A stretch of 64,000 nucleotides of DNA from Suilimivivens sp963618065 (GCA_963618065.1 CAVERH010000009.1:1-64000); one strand, 5' to 3'; positions 1-8,888 are shown, counted from the first letter of the stretch. Notes: generated by a model from the sequence alone, not told the origin. Made by a program: numbers and translations.

Positions 1-175
1 TGTCAGAGCTGTTAGAGAAGATATTATCTAAGGATAACATGAATGCCGCCTACAAGAGAGTCTGTGCTAATAAAGGCGCAAACGGAGTAGACGGAGTGAC
101 GGTTGAGGAGCTCGGAGAGTATATCAAAGAGAACTGGGATAATATCAGAGAGCAAATCAGACATAGGGAGTATTC
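1..175 (+). pseudogene. ltrA: Group II intron maturase, N-terminal remnant
   Basis: Reading frame 3 is open from the window edge and matches the N-terminus of group II intron reverse transcriptase/maturase proteins, with the characteristic NAAYKRVCANKGANGVDGVT stretch. Similarity stops near base 175, just after IRHREY, and the frame then runs into unrelated sequence. No reverse transcriptase catalytic motif (YADD) follows, so this is a dead fragment. Whether more of the intron lies upstream of the window cannot be seen. Confidence 0.75.
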
Positions 176-181
176 GGTTAT

Positions 182-508
182 TGGCAGGAAGGCATGTGTG
201 TCAGCCAGAATGTCAAGCGCAACAGTGGAATCATGGACATTTGCAGTGGTGGTCAGTTCATAAATGGGAAGACCGGAAATACAGTCGACAAGGACATGGT
301 TTTTGTACCCCCCCCAGTAGAACTCATACTTTTTCTCGTTTGTTTGGTTAGAAGCAGTGTGTACCCCAAGTTTACAATCCGAATCTGCTTTTGGCTGGTT
401 ATCAGGCTTAAATTTGTTGGATAGAAAAGATTTAGGATTGTTCTGTGAAGTGTTTGCAGCAACCGGAGTTGAGTCCAGACCAATAAAGGATGTATCAACA
501 ATTGTCAC
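182..508 (-). pseudogene. IS transposase fragment (DDE family)
   Basis: Read on the minus strand, this frame gives an internal piece of a DDE transposase, with LDSTPVAANTSQNNPKSF near the start and FYWGGYKNHVLVDCISGLP in the middle. The style is that of IS4/IS1182-like enzymes. Both the N-terminal and the catalytic C-terminal portions are missing: similarity ends around base 182, where the intron remnant begins, and at about base 508, where a recombinase fragment begins. No terminal inverted repeats are visible. It is a non-functional relic. Confidence 0.65.
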
Positions 509-653
509 TAAAACTCCTTGATATTAAAGCGACATCCAACGGGGAGGCTGATGTCCATTTCTACGGAAAAGGAAAGAAACATAGGATTACACCCTTATCC
601 AAGGAAATATGGAGCCAGTTTAAAGATTACTGCGAAAAATATCATCCATCCTG
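505..653 (+). pseudogene. Tyrosine recombinase/integrase fragment
   Basis: The translated segment contains LLDIKATSNGEADVHFYGKG followed by KKHRITPLSKEIW, which resembles the start of the catalytic domain of tyrosine recombinases (L-DI-x-GKG-x-K-x-R-x-PL pattern). The downstream catalytic box with HxxR and the tyrosine nucleophile is missing: the frame changes to ABC-ATPase sequence at about base 650. It is therefore a broken remnant, part of the chain of truncated genes at the left edge. Confidence 0.55.
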
Positions 654-791
654 CGGGACATGGAAAAGAGTGTTTTTGTCATTACGCATGACCCTGAGTT
701 TATTGCAGAATGCTGTACCAGCGTGGTACGCATGGACGAAGGACGGCTTCTGGAGTGTAGCCCGATCCGTAAGGTTTCGGACTCCAAATAG
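645..791 (+). pseudogene. ABC transporter ATPase, C-terminal remnant
   Basis: A different frame from the integrase fragment gives KSVFVITHDPEFIAECC and then VVRMDEGRLLECSPI, ending at a TAG at 789-791. This is the H-loop (THD) region and tail of an ABC ATP-binding protein of the cobalt/energy-coupling type. The Walker A, signature and Walker B regions are missing, so only the last 45 or so residues survive. It may be the tail of a gene destroyed by the insertion of the elements to its left. Confidence 0.55.
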
Positions 792-903
792 AATACCAAA
801 TGTGATGGGAAGAAAGTAATGGAAGGTCTTGCGTTCCGTATCGGGAAAGGATATACTTATTGTATATGCTACAAATGAAAAACAACGATACGGGGGTATT
901 GGC

Positions 904-1542
904 ATGGAGCATAATACAGGTTTTATGGATCAGAAGAGAAAAGAGAGTATGAATAGCTTCCCGATTTCCGGCGCAGAGGATATGAGACTGGTTGTAGAGT
1001 ACATGGAAGAGCTGGAAGGAAGGGACGAGGCAAAGCAGAAGGAGCAGTCCTCACGTATGGATGAACTGACCGGCGTATTTGCGAATGATTATTTTGAAAA
1101 AAGAATGCAGATTGTGGATCGTTCCGAAATTGTTCCGGTAGCGGTGATTGAAATTAACATCAATGACTGGAAGTATGCGAATGACCACTATGGAGATGAA
1201 GAAAGTGACCGTCTGATCCGGATTATTGCGGGTATCGTACGGGAAGAGGCAAGCCCTTATTTTGTAATTGGAAGAATTGACGGAGATGTATTCGGAGTCC
1301 TGATTCCGATGGCAGAAGAGGGAGAAGCGGAAGATTACGCCCGCAGAATTAAGGAACGCTGCGTAAGCTATGAGGATGAGAAGCTGGCACCGTCTGCAGC
1401 AATCGGTATTGTTTATAAGAATAACATCGAGCAGTCGGTACAGGAACTGTTTTCCGATGCACAGTATGAAATGTTTGAAGATAAGCTTGCCATGAAACAG
1501 GCATCGGGCTACCGGGAACGCCTTGAGGGCAAAGGAAAGTAA
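904..1542 (+). CDS. Degenerate GGDEF-domain protein
   Basis: A soluble protein of 212 residues carrying a single GGDEF-type domain. The canonical opening motif DELTGVF is seen at residues 53-59 and the fold continues to the C-terminus. At the position of the GG(D/E)EF active loop the sequence is DGDVF (residues 126-130), so both glycines and the catalytic acid are changed. It is probably not an active diguanylate cyclase, but could bind nucleotide or act as a regulator. I chose ATG 904 because GGGGGT lies six bases upstream; ATG 949 is an alternative. There is no signal peptide or membrane segment. The gene sits directly beside mobile-element debris, so its 5' region may have been altered. 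Confidence 0.7.
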   Translation: MEHNTGFMDQKRKESMNSFPISGAEDMRLVVEYMEELEGRDEAKQKEQSSRMDELTGVFANDYFEKRMQIVDRSEIVPVAVIEININDWKYANDHYGDEESDRLIRIIAGIVREEASPYFVIGRIDGDVFGVLIPMAEEGEAEDYARRIKERCVSYEDEKLAPSAAIGIVYKNNIEQSVQELFSDAQYEMFEDKLAMKQASGYRERLEGKGK

Positions 1543-1607
1543 TACGAATAGTGATTACGACGGTATAATAAGTGTAATAACAGATGTAATCATAAGAAAT
1601 GAATGAG

Positions 1608-1646
1608 ACAGATGACTATTGGAATATAATGGTCATCTGTTTTTGT
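1608..1646 (+). terminator. Rho-independent terminator after GGDEF gene
   Basis: A perfect 9-bp stem, ACAGATGAC at 1608-1616 and GTCATCTGT at 1632-1640, is followed by TTTTG. It would end transcription before the groES promoter. Confidence 0.75.
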
Positions 1647-1766
1647 TATATATCATTTGTTCACAAAGTTTTTATAAATTAAACGCATCTAATACAAAAA
1701 CAAAAGAAAAAGATAGAAAACAAGAGAAAATAAAAGAAAATAAAACATATAGCATTGTGATACAAT

Positions 1767-1795
1767 TTGCAAAGGACGGCATATAAATTTAATAT
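1767..1795 (+). promoter_or_regulatory. Sigma-A promoter of groESL
   Basis: TTGCAA (1767-1772) and TAATAT (1790-1795) are separated by exactly 17 bases. The predicted start near 1802 lies just before the CIRCE operator. Confidence 0.8.
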
Positions 1796-1807
1796 ATGTT
1801 TTAGATG

Positions 1808-1834
1808 TTAGCACTCGATATAAATGAGTGCTAA
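1808..1834 (+). promoter_or_regulatory. CIRCE operator (HrcA binding site)
   Basis: The sequence TTAGCACTC, nine bases, GAGTGCTAA matches the CIRCE consensus without a mismatch. In Firmicutes HrcA binds this site and represses heat-shock chaperone operons; the position between promoter and groES fits that role. hrcA itself is not in the window. Confidence 0.96.
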
Positions 1835-1885
1835 TAAAACAAAGGAACATTAAAATTTGAAGATATAACAAGGAGGCATTAAATC

Positions 1886-2170
1886 ATGAAACTAGTACCA
1901 TTAGCAGACAGAGTTGTTCTGAAGCAGTTAGTTGCAGAAGAAACCACCAAATCCGGCATCGTATTACCCGGACAGAATAAGGAAAAACCCCAGCAGGCAG
2001 AGGTGGTTGCAGTAGGTCCCGGCGGAGTTGTAGATGGCAAGGAAATTAAAATGGAAGTAAAGACCGGCGATCAGGTTATTTATTCCAAATACGCAGGAAC
2101 CGATGTGAAGATCGAAGACGAGGAATATATCATTGTAAAGCAGAGTGATATTCTTGCAGTAATCCAGTAG
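1886..2170 (+). CDS. groES: GroES co-chaperonin (Cpn10)
   Basis: A 94-residue Cpn10 of normal length, beginning LVPLADRVVLKQLVAEE. The mobile loop region (ETTKSGIVLPGQ) that contacts GroEL is present near residues 19-30. It caps the GroEL cylinder during ATP-driven folding in the cytoplasm. A strong AAGGAGG ribosome site precedes the start. It is the first gene of a two-gene operon under a CIRCE-controlled promoter; groEL follows after 79 bases. Confidence 0.98.
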   Translation: MKLVPLADRVVLKQLVAEETTKSGIVLPGQNKEKPQQAEVVAVGPGGVVDGKEIKMEVKTGDQVIYSKYAGTDVKIEDEEYIIVKQSDILAVIQ

Positions 2171-2249
2171 TTAGGAAGTATTTCAATTAAAAGCATTTCA
2201 TTGTGAAAATGAAAGAGAAATAGTTTAGTAGATTTTAGGAGGAAAAATC

Positions 2250-3872
2250 ATGGCAAAGGAAATTAAATATGGGGCAGAAGCCCGTGCAGCATTAGAAGCC
2301 GGTGTCAATCAGTTGGCTGACACCGTAAGAGTAACACTTGGACCTAAGGGAAGAAACGTTGTTCTGGATAAGTCCTATGGTGCTCCGTTAATTACAAACG
2401 ATGGTGTTACCATTGCAAAAGAAATTGAATTAGAGGATTCCTTCGAAAATATGGGTGCACAGCTTGTTAAGGAAGTTGCAACCAAGACCAACGATGTGGC
2501 TGGTGATGGTACAACAACCGCAACCGTACTTGCTCAGGCAATGGTAAATGCAGGTATGAAGAACCTTGCAGCAGGTGCTAACCCGATCATCCTTCGTAAA
2601 GGTATGAAGAAAGCAACAGACTGTGCAGTAGAAGCTATTGCAAAGATGAGCTCCAAGGTAAACGGTAAGGAGCATATTGCAAGAGTAGCAGCCATTTCCG
2701 CAGGTGATGAAGAGGTTGGAAAGCTTGTTGCAGACGCAATGGAAAAGGTATCCGGCGATGGTGTTATTACCATTGAAGAAAGCAAGACAATGCAGACAGA
2801 GCTTGATCTTGTAGAAGGTATGCAGTTCGACAGAGGATATATTTCCGCATACATGGCAACGGATATGGATAAGATGGAAGCAGTTCTTGACAATCCTTAC
2901 ATCCTGATTACCGATAAGAAGATTTCCAGCATTCAGGAAATCCTTCCTCTGTTAGAGCAGATTGTTCAGTCCGGTGCAAAGCTTTTAATCATTGCAGAAG
3001 ATGTGGAAGGCGAAGCACTGACTACCCTGATCGTGAACAAACTGCGTGGCACCTTTAATGTTGTTGCTGTTAAGGCACCCGGCTATGGCGACAGACGTAA
3101 GGCAATGCTGGAGGATATTGCTATTCTGACAGGTGGTCAGGTAATCAGCGAAGAGCTCGGACTTGAACTTAAGGAAGCTACCATGGAGCAGTTAGGCCGT
3201 GCAAAATCCGTTAAGGTTCAGAAGGAAAACACGGTTATCGTTGATGGTGAAGGTGATAAGGACGCAATCGCAGCCAGAATCAGCCAGATCAAGAAACAGA
3301 TTGAAGAGACCACTTCTGATTTCGACAGAGAGAAATTACAGGAAAGACTTGCAAAGCTGGCAGGCGGCGTAGCAGTCATCCGTGTAGGTGCTGCAACCGA
3401 AACCGAAATGAAGGAAGCAAAGCTTCGTCTAGAAGATGCACTTGCAGCTACCAGAGCCGCAGTAGAAGAAGGTATCATCTGTGGTGGTGGTTCCGCATAT
3501 ATCCATGCATCCAAGGAAGTTGAAAAGCTTGCTGACAGCCTTGAGGGTGATGAAAAGACCGGTGCACAGATTGTATTAAAGGCACTGGAAGCTCCTCTGT
3601 TCCACATCGCTGCAAACGCAGGACTGGAAGGAAGCGTTATCATCAACAAAGTAAAAGAATCTCCTGTAGGAACAGGATTTGATGCATTAAAGGAAGAGTA
3701 CGTAGATATGGTTGATGCAGGTATCCTTGATCCTGCAAAGGTTACAAGAAGCGCACTTCAGAACGCAACAAGCGTAGCTTCTACCTTACTTACAACCGAA
3801 TCTGTTGTTGCTTCCATTAAGGAAGACACCCCTGCAATGCCTGCAGGCGGCGCCGGAATGGGAATGATGTAG
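2250..3872 (+). CDS. groEL: GroEL chaperonin (Hsp60)
   Basis: A complete 540-residue Hsp60, which forms the double-ring folding chamber. The ATP-binding signatures LGPKGRNVVLDKSYGAP and DVAGDGTTTATVLAQ are visible, and the chain ends in the typical Gly-Met-rich tail (GGAGMGMM). AGGAGG lies upstream of the ATG. It is co-transcribed with groES under CIRCE/HrcA control. The stop codon overlaps the first base of a long inverted-repeat element, and the strong terminator at 3892-3955 ends the operon. Codon use is typical of a highly expressed gene. Confidence 0.99.
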   Translation: MAKEIKYGAEARAALEAGVNQLADTVRVTLGPKGRNVVLDKSYGAPLITNDGVTIAKEIELEDSFENMGAQLVKEVATKTNDVAGDGTTTATVLAQAMVNAGMKNLAAGANPIILRKGMKKATDCAVEAIAKMSSKVNGKEHIARVAAISAGDEEVGKLVADAMEKVSGDGVITIEESKTMQTELDLVEGMQFDRGYISAYMATDMDKMEAVLDNPYILITDKKISSIQEILPLLEQIVQSGAKLLIIAEDVEGEALTTLIVNKLRGTFNVVAVKAPGYGDRRKAMLEDIAILTGGQVISEELGLELKEATMEQLGRAKSVKVQKENTVIVDGEGDKDAIAARISQIKKQIEETTSDFDREKLQERLAKLAGGVAVIRVGAATETEMKEAKLRLEDALAATRAAVEEGIICGGGSAYIHASKEVEKLADSLEGDEKTGAQIVLKALEAPLFHIAANAGLEGSVIINKVKESPVGTGFDALKEEYVDMVDAGILDPAKVTRSALQNATSVASTLLTTESVVASIKEDTPAMPAGGAGMGMM

Positions 3873-4132
3873 GCGTATAAACAGCCGATGCGATAAAAAT
3901 AAAGGTGCGTCTCCCCAAGCTTGCTTGGAAGGAGACGCACCTTTTATTTTTATCATACCGCTGTAAGCGGTAGCCCCATAAAGAGGTATCAGCTCTTTAT
4001 GGGGCTAGGCATCGGTCTGTTTATGCGCCTGCATCTGCATGAGTCTAAGCATCGGCAGATTTGTGTTACTGCTCACACAGCACCCAAGACATCTGCTGCT
4101 TATGCTTCTGGAATCCGTTTTCTTCACGGATT
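3872..4132. repeat. Multi-helix palindromic intergenic element
   Basis: The 350 bases between groEL and rel hold a series of helices. An outer pair, 3872-3891 with 4009-4029, has one G-T pair and one bulge, and encloses the groEL terminator hairpin and a perfect 15-bp hairpin (3971-3985 with 3993-4007). Two further hairpins follow: 4048-4106 (AGCAT/ATGCT outer, GCAGAT/ATCTGC middle, TGTGT/ACACA inner) and 4112-4118 with 4126-4132. No gene is supported here, although the rel frame happens to stay open back to 3921. It could be a structured RNA, a miniature mobile element or a repeat family; its role is unknown. Confidence 0.7.
3892..3955 (+). terminator. Long bidirectional-looking terminator after groEL
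   Basis: The arms 3892-3914 and 3931-3954 form a 23-bp stem with one bulged base; the loop holds a second small stem (CCAAG/CTTGG). Runs of A before and T after the stem make it suitable for termination in either direction. It is nested inside a larger inverted repeat. Confidence 0.85.
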
Positions 4133-4223
4133 GACTACATTGATAAATAAATATATAATAATATGCATGGCAACATCAGAGCTAAAGGGCATTTGGCACG
4201 AAGAAATGCTAAAGGGTGGTAGA

Positions 4224-6560
4224 ATGACAGAAGAAAAGGATACCAGTAAGACAACAGGTGAACAGGTTAAGAGCGAGATGGTATTCGACGATGGTCGGAT
4301 CGAATCCATTCAGGAATTTCAAAGTCCGGAGCAGCTATATCGGGATCTTATTTTACGTGTGCGTAAATACCATCCCTCCGATGATATTTCCCTGATTGAG
4401 AAAGCCTACCATGTAGCTTATCAGGCACATAAGGATCAGGTGCGGAAGTCCGGAGAACCCTACATTGTACATCCCTTATGCGTAGCGATCATTCTGGCAG
4501 ACCTTGAAATGGATCAGGAAACCATTGCAGCGGGACTACTGCATGATGTCGTGGAAGATACCATTATGACCGGGGAAGAAATCGAGAAGGATTTCGGTCC
4601 GGAGGTAGCCCTTTTGGTAGACGGCGTTACCAAGCTGCAGAATCTGCACCTGTCAACCGATCAGGACGGCAAGCCCGACCGGCTGGAAATGCAGGCAGAG
4701 AATCTGCGTAAGATGTTCCTTGCCATGGCGAAGGATATCCGTGTGATTCTGATTAAGCTGGCAGACCGTCTTCATAATATGCGTACCCTGAAATACCAGA
4801 AGCCGGAGGCACAGCAGCGCATTGCGCGGGAGACACAGGAAATCTATGCCCCCATTGCACAGCGTCTTGGTATTTCCAAAATCAAAGTGGAATTAGATGA
4901 CTTATCTTTAAAATATCTCGAGCCGGAGGCTTATTATGATCTGGTAGATAAAATCGCAATCCGCAAAAGTGAGCGTGAGAAATACATTCAGGACATCGTG
5001 GATGAAGTCAGCGAACACATTAAAAATGCCGGAATTGAGGCCCATATTGATGGACGTATCAAGCACTTTTTCAGTATCTATAAGAAAATGAAGAACCAGA
5101 ATAAATCCATTGAGCAGATCTACGATCTGTTTGCGGTTCGTATTATTGTAAATACTGTCAAGGACTGCTATGCAGCACTTGGTGTCATTCATGAAATGTA
5201 TAAGCCGATTCCGGGCCGTTTCAAGGACTACATTGCCATGCCGAAGGCGAATATGTACCAGTCCCTTCATACGACGCTGATCGGTAAGAGCGGGCAGCCC
5301 TTCGAAATCCAGATCCGTACCTATGAAATGCATAAGGCAGCGGAATATGGTATTGCAGCACATTGGAAATATAAGGTTGCTTCCGATGGCAAGAAGATCG
5401 AGGATTCCGAGGAAGAGAAGCTGTCCTGGCTGCGTCAGATTCTGGAATGGCAGCAGGATATGTCCGATAATAAGGAATTCATGAACCTGTTAAAGAGCGA
5501 TCTTGACCTCTTTTCCGATAGCGTTTACTGCTTTACCCCGACCGGGGAGGTAAAGAATCTGCCGGCAGGCTCTACGCCGATTGACTTTGCCTATAGTATT
5601 CACAGTGCGATCGGTAACAAGATGATTGGTGCGAGGGTAAACGGAAAGCTCGTAACGATTGATTATGAGATTAAGAACGGTGACCGCGTTGAAATTATGA
5701 CATCCCAGAATTCCAAGGGGCCGAGCCGTGACTGGCTGAATGTGGTGAAGAGTACCCAGGCCAAGAGTAAGATCAACCAATGGTTTAAGAATGAATTCAA
5801 AGAAGAAAATATCGTAAAAGGCCGTGAGCTTTTACAGGCATACTGTAAGGCAAAGGTCATCGACACCAATGAAATCATGGTGCCGGAGTACATGAACACG
5901 ATCATGAATAAATATGGCTTCCATGACTGGGAGTCCGTTCTTGCAGCCGTCGGACATGGCGGCTTAAAGGAAGGGCAGATCATCAATAAGATGCTCGAGC
6001 TTTATGAAAAGGATCACAGGAAAGAGCTGACGGATGAAGAGATTCTGGCAGCGGCTGCAGAGAATGACCAGCAGAAGAGCATTCCGCATATGAGATCCAG
6101 GAGCGGTATCGTTGTAAAGGGAATGCATGATCTGGCGGTGCGTTTTTCCAAGTGCTGTCTGCCGGTTCCCGGAGATGAGATCGTTGGTTTTGTGACGAGA
6201 GGACGTGGTGTATCCATTCATCGCACTGACTGCATTAATATCATCAATCTTCCTGAGATGGAGAGAGTGCGCCTCATTGATGCGGAATGGGAGGATAATG
6301 CGAAGGATGCCGGAGATGAGAAGTATATTGCAGAAATTAAGATTTATGCCATGAACCGGAATGGACTTCTTGCAGATATTACCAAGATTCTTACTGAGAA
6401 GAATATCAGCATCCGGAGCCTTAATACGAGAGTGAATAAGCAGGGCTATGCAACACTTGCTATTGCCTTTGAAATCAACAGCCGGGAGCAGCTTAATACA
6501 CTGGTGGACAAATTGCACAGCATTGAGGGTGTGATAGATATCGAGCGAACCACGGGCTGA
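4224..6560 (+). CDS. rel: Bifunctional (p)ppGpp synthetase/hydrolase, RelA/SpoT family
   Basis: A 778-residue long RSH enzyme that makes and degrades the stringent-response alarmone (p)ppGpp. In order: an HD hydrolase domain with HDVVED at residues 107-112; a synthetase domain with the RFKDY loop near residue 332 and MYQSLHTT shortly after; a TGS domain (VYCFTPTGEVKNLPAG); a helical and zinc-finger-like region; and a C-terminal ACT domain (IKIYAMNRNGLLADI). With an intact HD motif it should be able to hydrolyse as well as synthesise. ATG 4224 is chosen because AAAGGGTGG lies just upstream. The frame is open further 5', but there it runs through the palindromic element and is not protein-like. 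Confidence 0.96.
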   Translation: MTEEKDTSKTTGEQVKSEMVFDDGRIESIQEFQSPEQLYRDLILRVRKYHPSDDISLIEKAYHVAYQAHKDQVRKSGEPYIVHPLCVAIILADLEMDQETIAAGLLHDVVEDTIMTGEEIEKDFGPEVALLVDGVTKLQNLHLSTDQDGKPDRLEMQAENLRKMFLAMAKDIRVILIKLADRLHNMRTLKYQKPEAQQRIARETQEIYAPIAQRLGISKIKVELDDLSLKYLEPEAYYDLVDKIAIRKSEREKYIQDIVDEVSEHIKNAGIEAHIDGRIKHFFSIYKKMKNQNKSIEQIYDLFAVRIIVNTVKDCYAALGVIHEMYKPIPGRFKDYIAMPKANMYQSLHTTLIGKSGQPFEIQIRTYEMHKAAEYGIAAHWKYKVASDGKKIEDSEEEKLSWLRQILEWQQDMSDNKEFMNLLKSDLDLFSDSVYCFTPTGEVKNLPAGSTPIDFAYSIHSAIGNKMIGARVNGKLVTIDYEIKNGDRVEIMTSQNSKGPSRDWLNVVKSTQAKSKINQWFKNEFKEENIVKGRELLQAYCKAKVIDTNEIMVPEYMNTIMNKYGFHDWESVLAAVGHGGLKEGQIINKMLELYEKDHRKELTDEEILAAAAENDQQKSIPHMRSRSGIVVKGMHDLAVRFSKCCLPVPGDEIVGFVTRGRGVSIHRTDCINIINLPEMERVRLIDAEWEDNAKDAGDEKYIAEIKIYAMNRNGLLADITKILTEKNISIRSLNTRVNKQGYATLAIAFEINSREQLNTLVDKLHSIEGVIDIERTTG

Positions 6561-6620
6561 TGAGACAGGTAATGAAACGGGTAATGAGACAGATAATGAG
6601 ACGGTTTGGAAAGGAAGCTT

Positions 6621-7250
6621 ATGGCAGAGTTAAAGGTGGATAAATTTACATTAGGTGTGTGTGAGACGAATTTTTATTATGTATATGAAGAAGGGAAGAA
6701 GGATGTAATAGTCTTTGATCCGGCAGACCGGGGAGAGCTTCTTTATCAGCAGCTTACTGCAAAGGGCTTTCACGTAGCTGCAATCTGTCTTACGCATGGA
6801 CACTTTGACCACATCTGGGGCGTGGAAGAATTAAAAAAATGCAGCGGTGTCAGGGTATATGCCTATGAAGGTGAAAAAGAGCTCTGTGAAAGCGATGCTT
6901 TAAATGTTTCAAGAGCAGCAGGAAGAGCCTGTACGGTTACCCCGGATGTCCTTTTGAAGGATGGAGAAAAGGTTGAAATTGCCGGAATGCAGTTTCGGGT
7001 GCTGGCAACACCGGGTCATACGAAGGGAAGCTGCTGCTACTATTTTGAGGAAGACAAGGTGTTACTCAGCGGAGATACTCTGTTTCAGGAATCTGTGGGA
7101 AGAACGGATCTCCCGACAGGCAGCATGAGCGCACTGGTAAGATCGGTCCGTGAGAAGCTCATGGTACTTCCCGATGAGGTGACCGTATATCCGGGACACG
7201 GGGAACGCACCAGTATCGGGTATGAGAGAAAATATAATGCGTTTCTGTAG
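6621..7250 (+). CDS. MBL-fold metallo-hydrolase, glyoxalase II-like
   Basis: A 209-residue metallo-beta-lactamase-fold hydrolase of the GloB/YcbL size class. Metal ligands can be followed in order: the THGHFDH motif near residue 62, the histidine of TPGHTKGS, the bridging aspartate in SGDTLF, and the last histidine in YPGHGERT. The exact substrate cannot be read from sequence; a hydroxyacylglutathione-like thioester is the family default. ATG 6621 follows AAGGAAG; an upstream TTG at 6606 is less likely. The gene lies between rel and hemZ, an arrangement common in Clostridia, with short gaps suggesting one transcript. Confidence 0.88.
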   Translation: MAELKVDKFTLGVCETNFYYVYEEGKKDVIVFDPADRGELLYQQLTAKGFHVAAICLTHGHFDHIWGVEELKKCSGVRVYAYEGEKELCESDALNVSRAAGRACTVTPDVLLKDGEKVEIAGMQFRVLATPGHTKGSCCYYFEEDKVLLSGDTLFQESVGRTDLPTGSMSALVRSVREKLMVLPDEVTVYPGHGERTSIGYERKYNAFL

Positions 7251-7297
7251 CTTTTGAATAGTTACGCATTTTTTAATCGGAATGGGAAGAGGAAAAG

Positions 7298-8785
7298 ATG
7301 AGCAATTTATTAAGTATACTCGTGAATCAGAATGGATATGAATATGATATTCATTCTCTGGTAAAAGCATTTTATCCGGCACAGGACGTCAAGGTCTTTG
7401 TGCCGGATTCTGATGAAAAGGAGGTTTTAAGCTCCGATGAGGAACTTCCGGATCTGAAAATAGATTTTGCCCCGGAGGAGATCTGCATGTGCATTGTGGG
7501 TGGTGGCAGGAAGGAAGCAGATTTCGGCGGATACAAGGTAAAGCTGGAAGACGGTATGGAGCGTCCACATATTAAAAACTGCTTAAAGAAGCTGATCTAT
7601 ACTGCACTTTCCGAGTATACCGGTAAGCAGCTTCCATGGGGAACCCTGACCGGAATCCGACCGACGAAAATTCCGATGACGATGATGGAAGAGGATGTTA
7701 CGGATGAGGAGATCATGCAGTATATGCAGGACATGTACCTTATCAGTGAGGAAAAGGGAAGGCTTTCCATTGAGATTGCCCACAGGGAAAAGGCACTGCT
7801 GGATACACTTCATTATGAAGATGGCTACAGTCTCTATATCGGGATTCCGTTCTGCCCGACCACCTGTCTGTACTGTTCCTTTACCTCTTATCCGATCTTT
7901 TCCTGGGAAAAGAGGGTATCGGAGTATTTAACGGCGCTGGAAAAGGAAATTGACTTTGTAAGCAGCTTTTATCGGGATAAGATTCTGGATACCATCTATA
8001 TTGGCGGAGGAACGCCGACCACATTGAGGGCACTGGAGCTGGAACGACTTCTTTCTTATATTGAAGAGAAGCTGGATCTGTCCCACCTGAAGGAATTTAC
8101 CGTAGAGGCGGGAAGAGCGGACAGCATTACGAGAGATAAGCTGGAGGTCTTAATGAGCCATGGGGTTACCAGAATTTCAGTGAATCCGCAGACCATGAAC
8201 CAGAAGACGCTCGATCTGATCGGCAGACGCCACACCGTAGAGCAGGTGAAGGAGGCATTTGCCCTGGCAAGAGAGGTTGGCTTTACCAACATTAATATGG
8301 ATATTATCTTAGGACTTCCGGAAGAAACGGAAATCGAAGTACATCATACCATCGATGAAATTGTTGCGATGCAGCCGGACAGCCTGACCGTACATTCCCT
8401 TGCCATCAAGCGTGCCTCGAAGCTCAGCCGGTGGATTGAGGAAAAGGGAATTTCCATGCTGAACAACACAGAAGCAACCATGAAGATTGCCATGGAGGGG
8501 GCACAGCAGCTCCGGATGGTTCCGTATTATCTCTACCGCCAGAAAAACATGTCCGGCAACTTCGAGAATGTCGGCTATGCGACAGAGGGTAAATTCGGTA
8601 TCTATAACATTCTGATCATGGAGGAGAAACAGACCATTGTAGCGCTTGGTGCAGGTTCGATCACAAAGCGTGTATTCCCGGATGGACGGATCGAGCGCTG
8701 CGACAATGTCAAGGATGTCGAGCAGTATATCGAGAGGATTGATGAAATGACCCGGCGGAAGCAGGAACTTTTTTCAAAAGAATAA
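7298..8785 (+). CDS. hemZ: HemZ-like radical SAM coproporphyrinogen III oxidase
   Basis: A 495-residue radical SAM protein. The [4Fe-4S] ligands are C186, C190 and C193 in FCPTTCLYCSF, followed by the SAM-binding glycines IYIGGGTPTT. The long N-terminal extension of about 170 residues ahead of the radical SAM core distinguishes HemZ from HemW. The family is annotated as oxygen-independent coproporphyrinogen III dehydrogenase, although several members are not biochemically proven. It follows the MBL-fold gene after 47 bases with a GAGG-type ribosome site. No other heme gene is in the window, so a non-heme role is possible. Confidence 0.88.
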   Translation: MSNLLSILVNQNGYEYDIHSLVKAFYPAQDVKVFVPDSDEKEVLSSDEELPDLKIDFAPEEICMCIVGGGRKEADFGGYKVKLEDGMERPHIKNCLKKLIYTALSEYTGKQLPWGTLTGIRPTKIPMTMMEEDVTDEEIMQYMQDMYLISEEKGRLSIEIAHREKALLDTLHYEDGYSLYIGIPFCPTTCLYCSFTSYPIFSWEKRVSEYLTALEKEIDFVSSFYRDKILDTIYIGGGTPTTLRALELERLLSYIEEKLDLSHLKEFTVEAGRADSITRDKLEVLMSHGVTRISVNPQTMNQKTLDLIGRRHTVEQVKEAFALAREVGFTNINMDIILGLPEETEIEVHHTIDEIVAMQPDSLTVHSLAIKRASKLSRWIEEKGISMLNNTEATMKIAMEGAQQLRMVPYYLYRQKNMSGNFENVGYATEGKFGIYNILIMEEKQTIVALGAGSITKRVFPDGRIERCDNVKDVEQYIERIDEMTRRKQELFSKE

Positions 8786-8859
8786 AAGGTTTGTTCTTCC
8801 TGAAATAGTACATCAGATGAGAGTATTATTTTTCAAAGCTGATTTTTACAAAATTACCC

Positions 8860-8888
8860 TTGCGTCCGGCGGATTTTTCTGCTAAGAT
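8860..8888 (+). promoter_or_regulatory. Possible promoter in 8786-9132 gap
   Basis: TTGCGT (8860-8865) and TAAGAT (8883-8888) with 17-base spacing. If used, the transcript for the secreted protein at 9133 would have a leader of about 240 bases. I see nothing else definite in this 347-base gap; it is AT-rich at first and becomes GC-richer toward 9000. Confidence 0.4.

Noticed and set aside
3921..4223. 5' extension of the rel reading frame by about 100 codons
   Set aside because: It runs through the groEL terminator and palindromic hairpins; a good ribosome site precedes ATG 4224, where RSH similarity starts.
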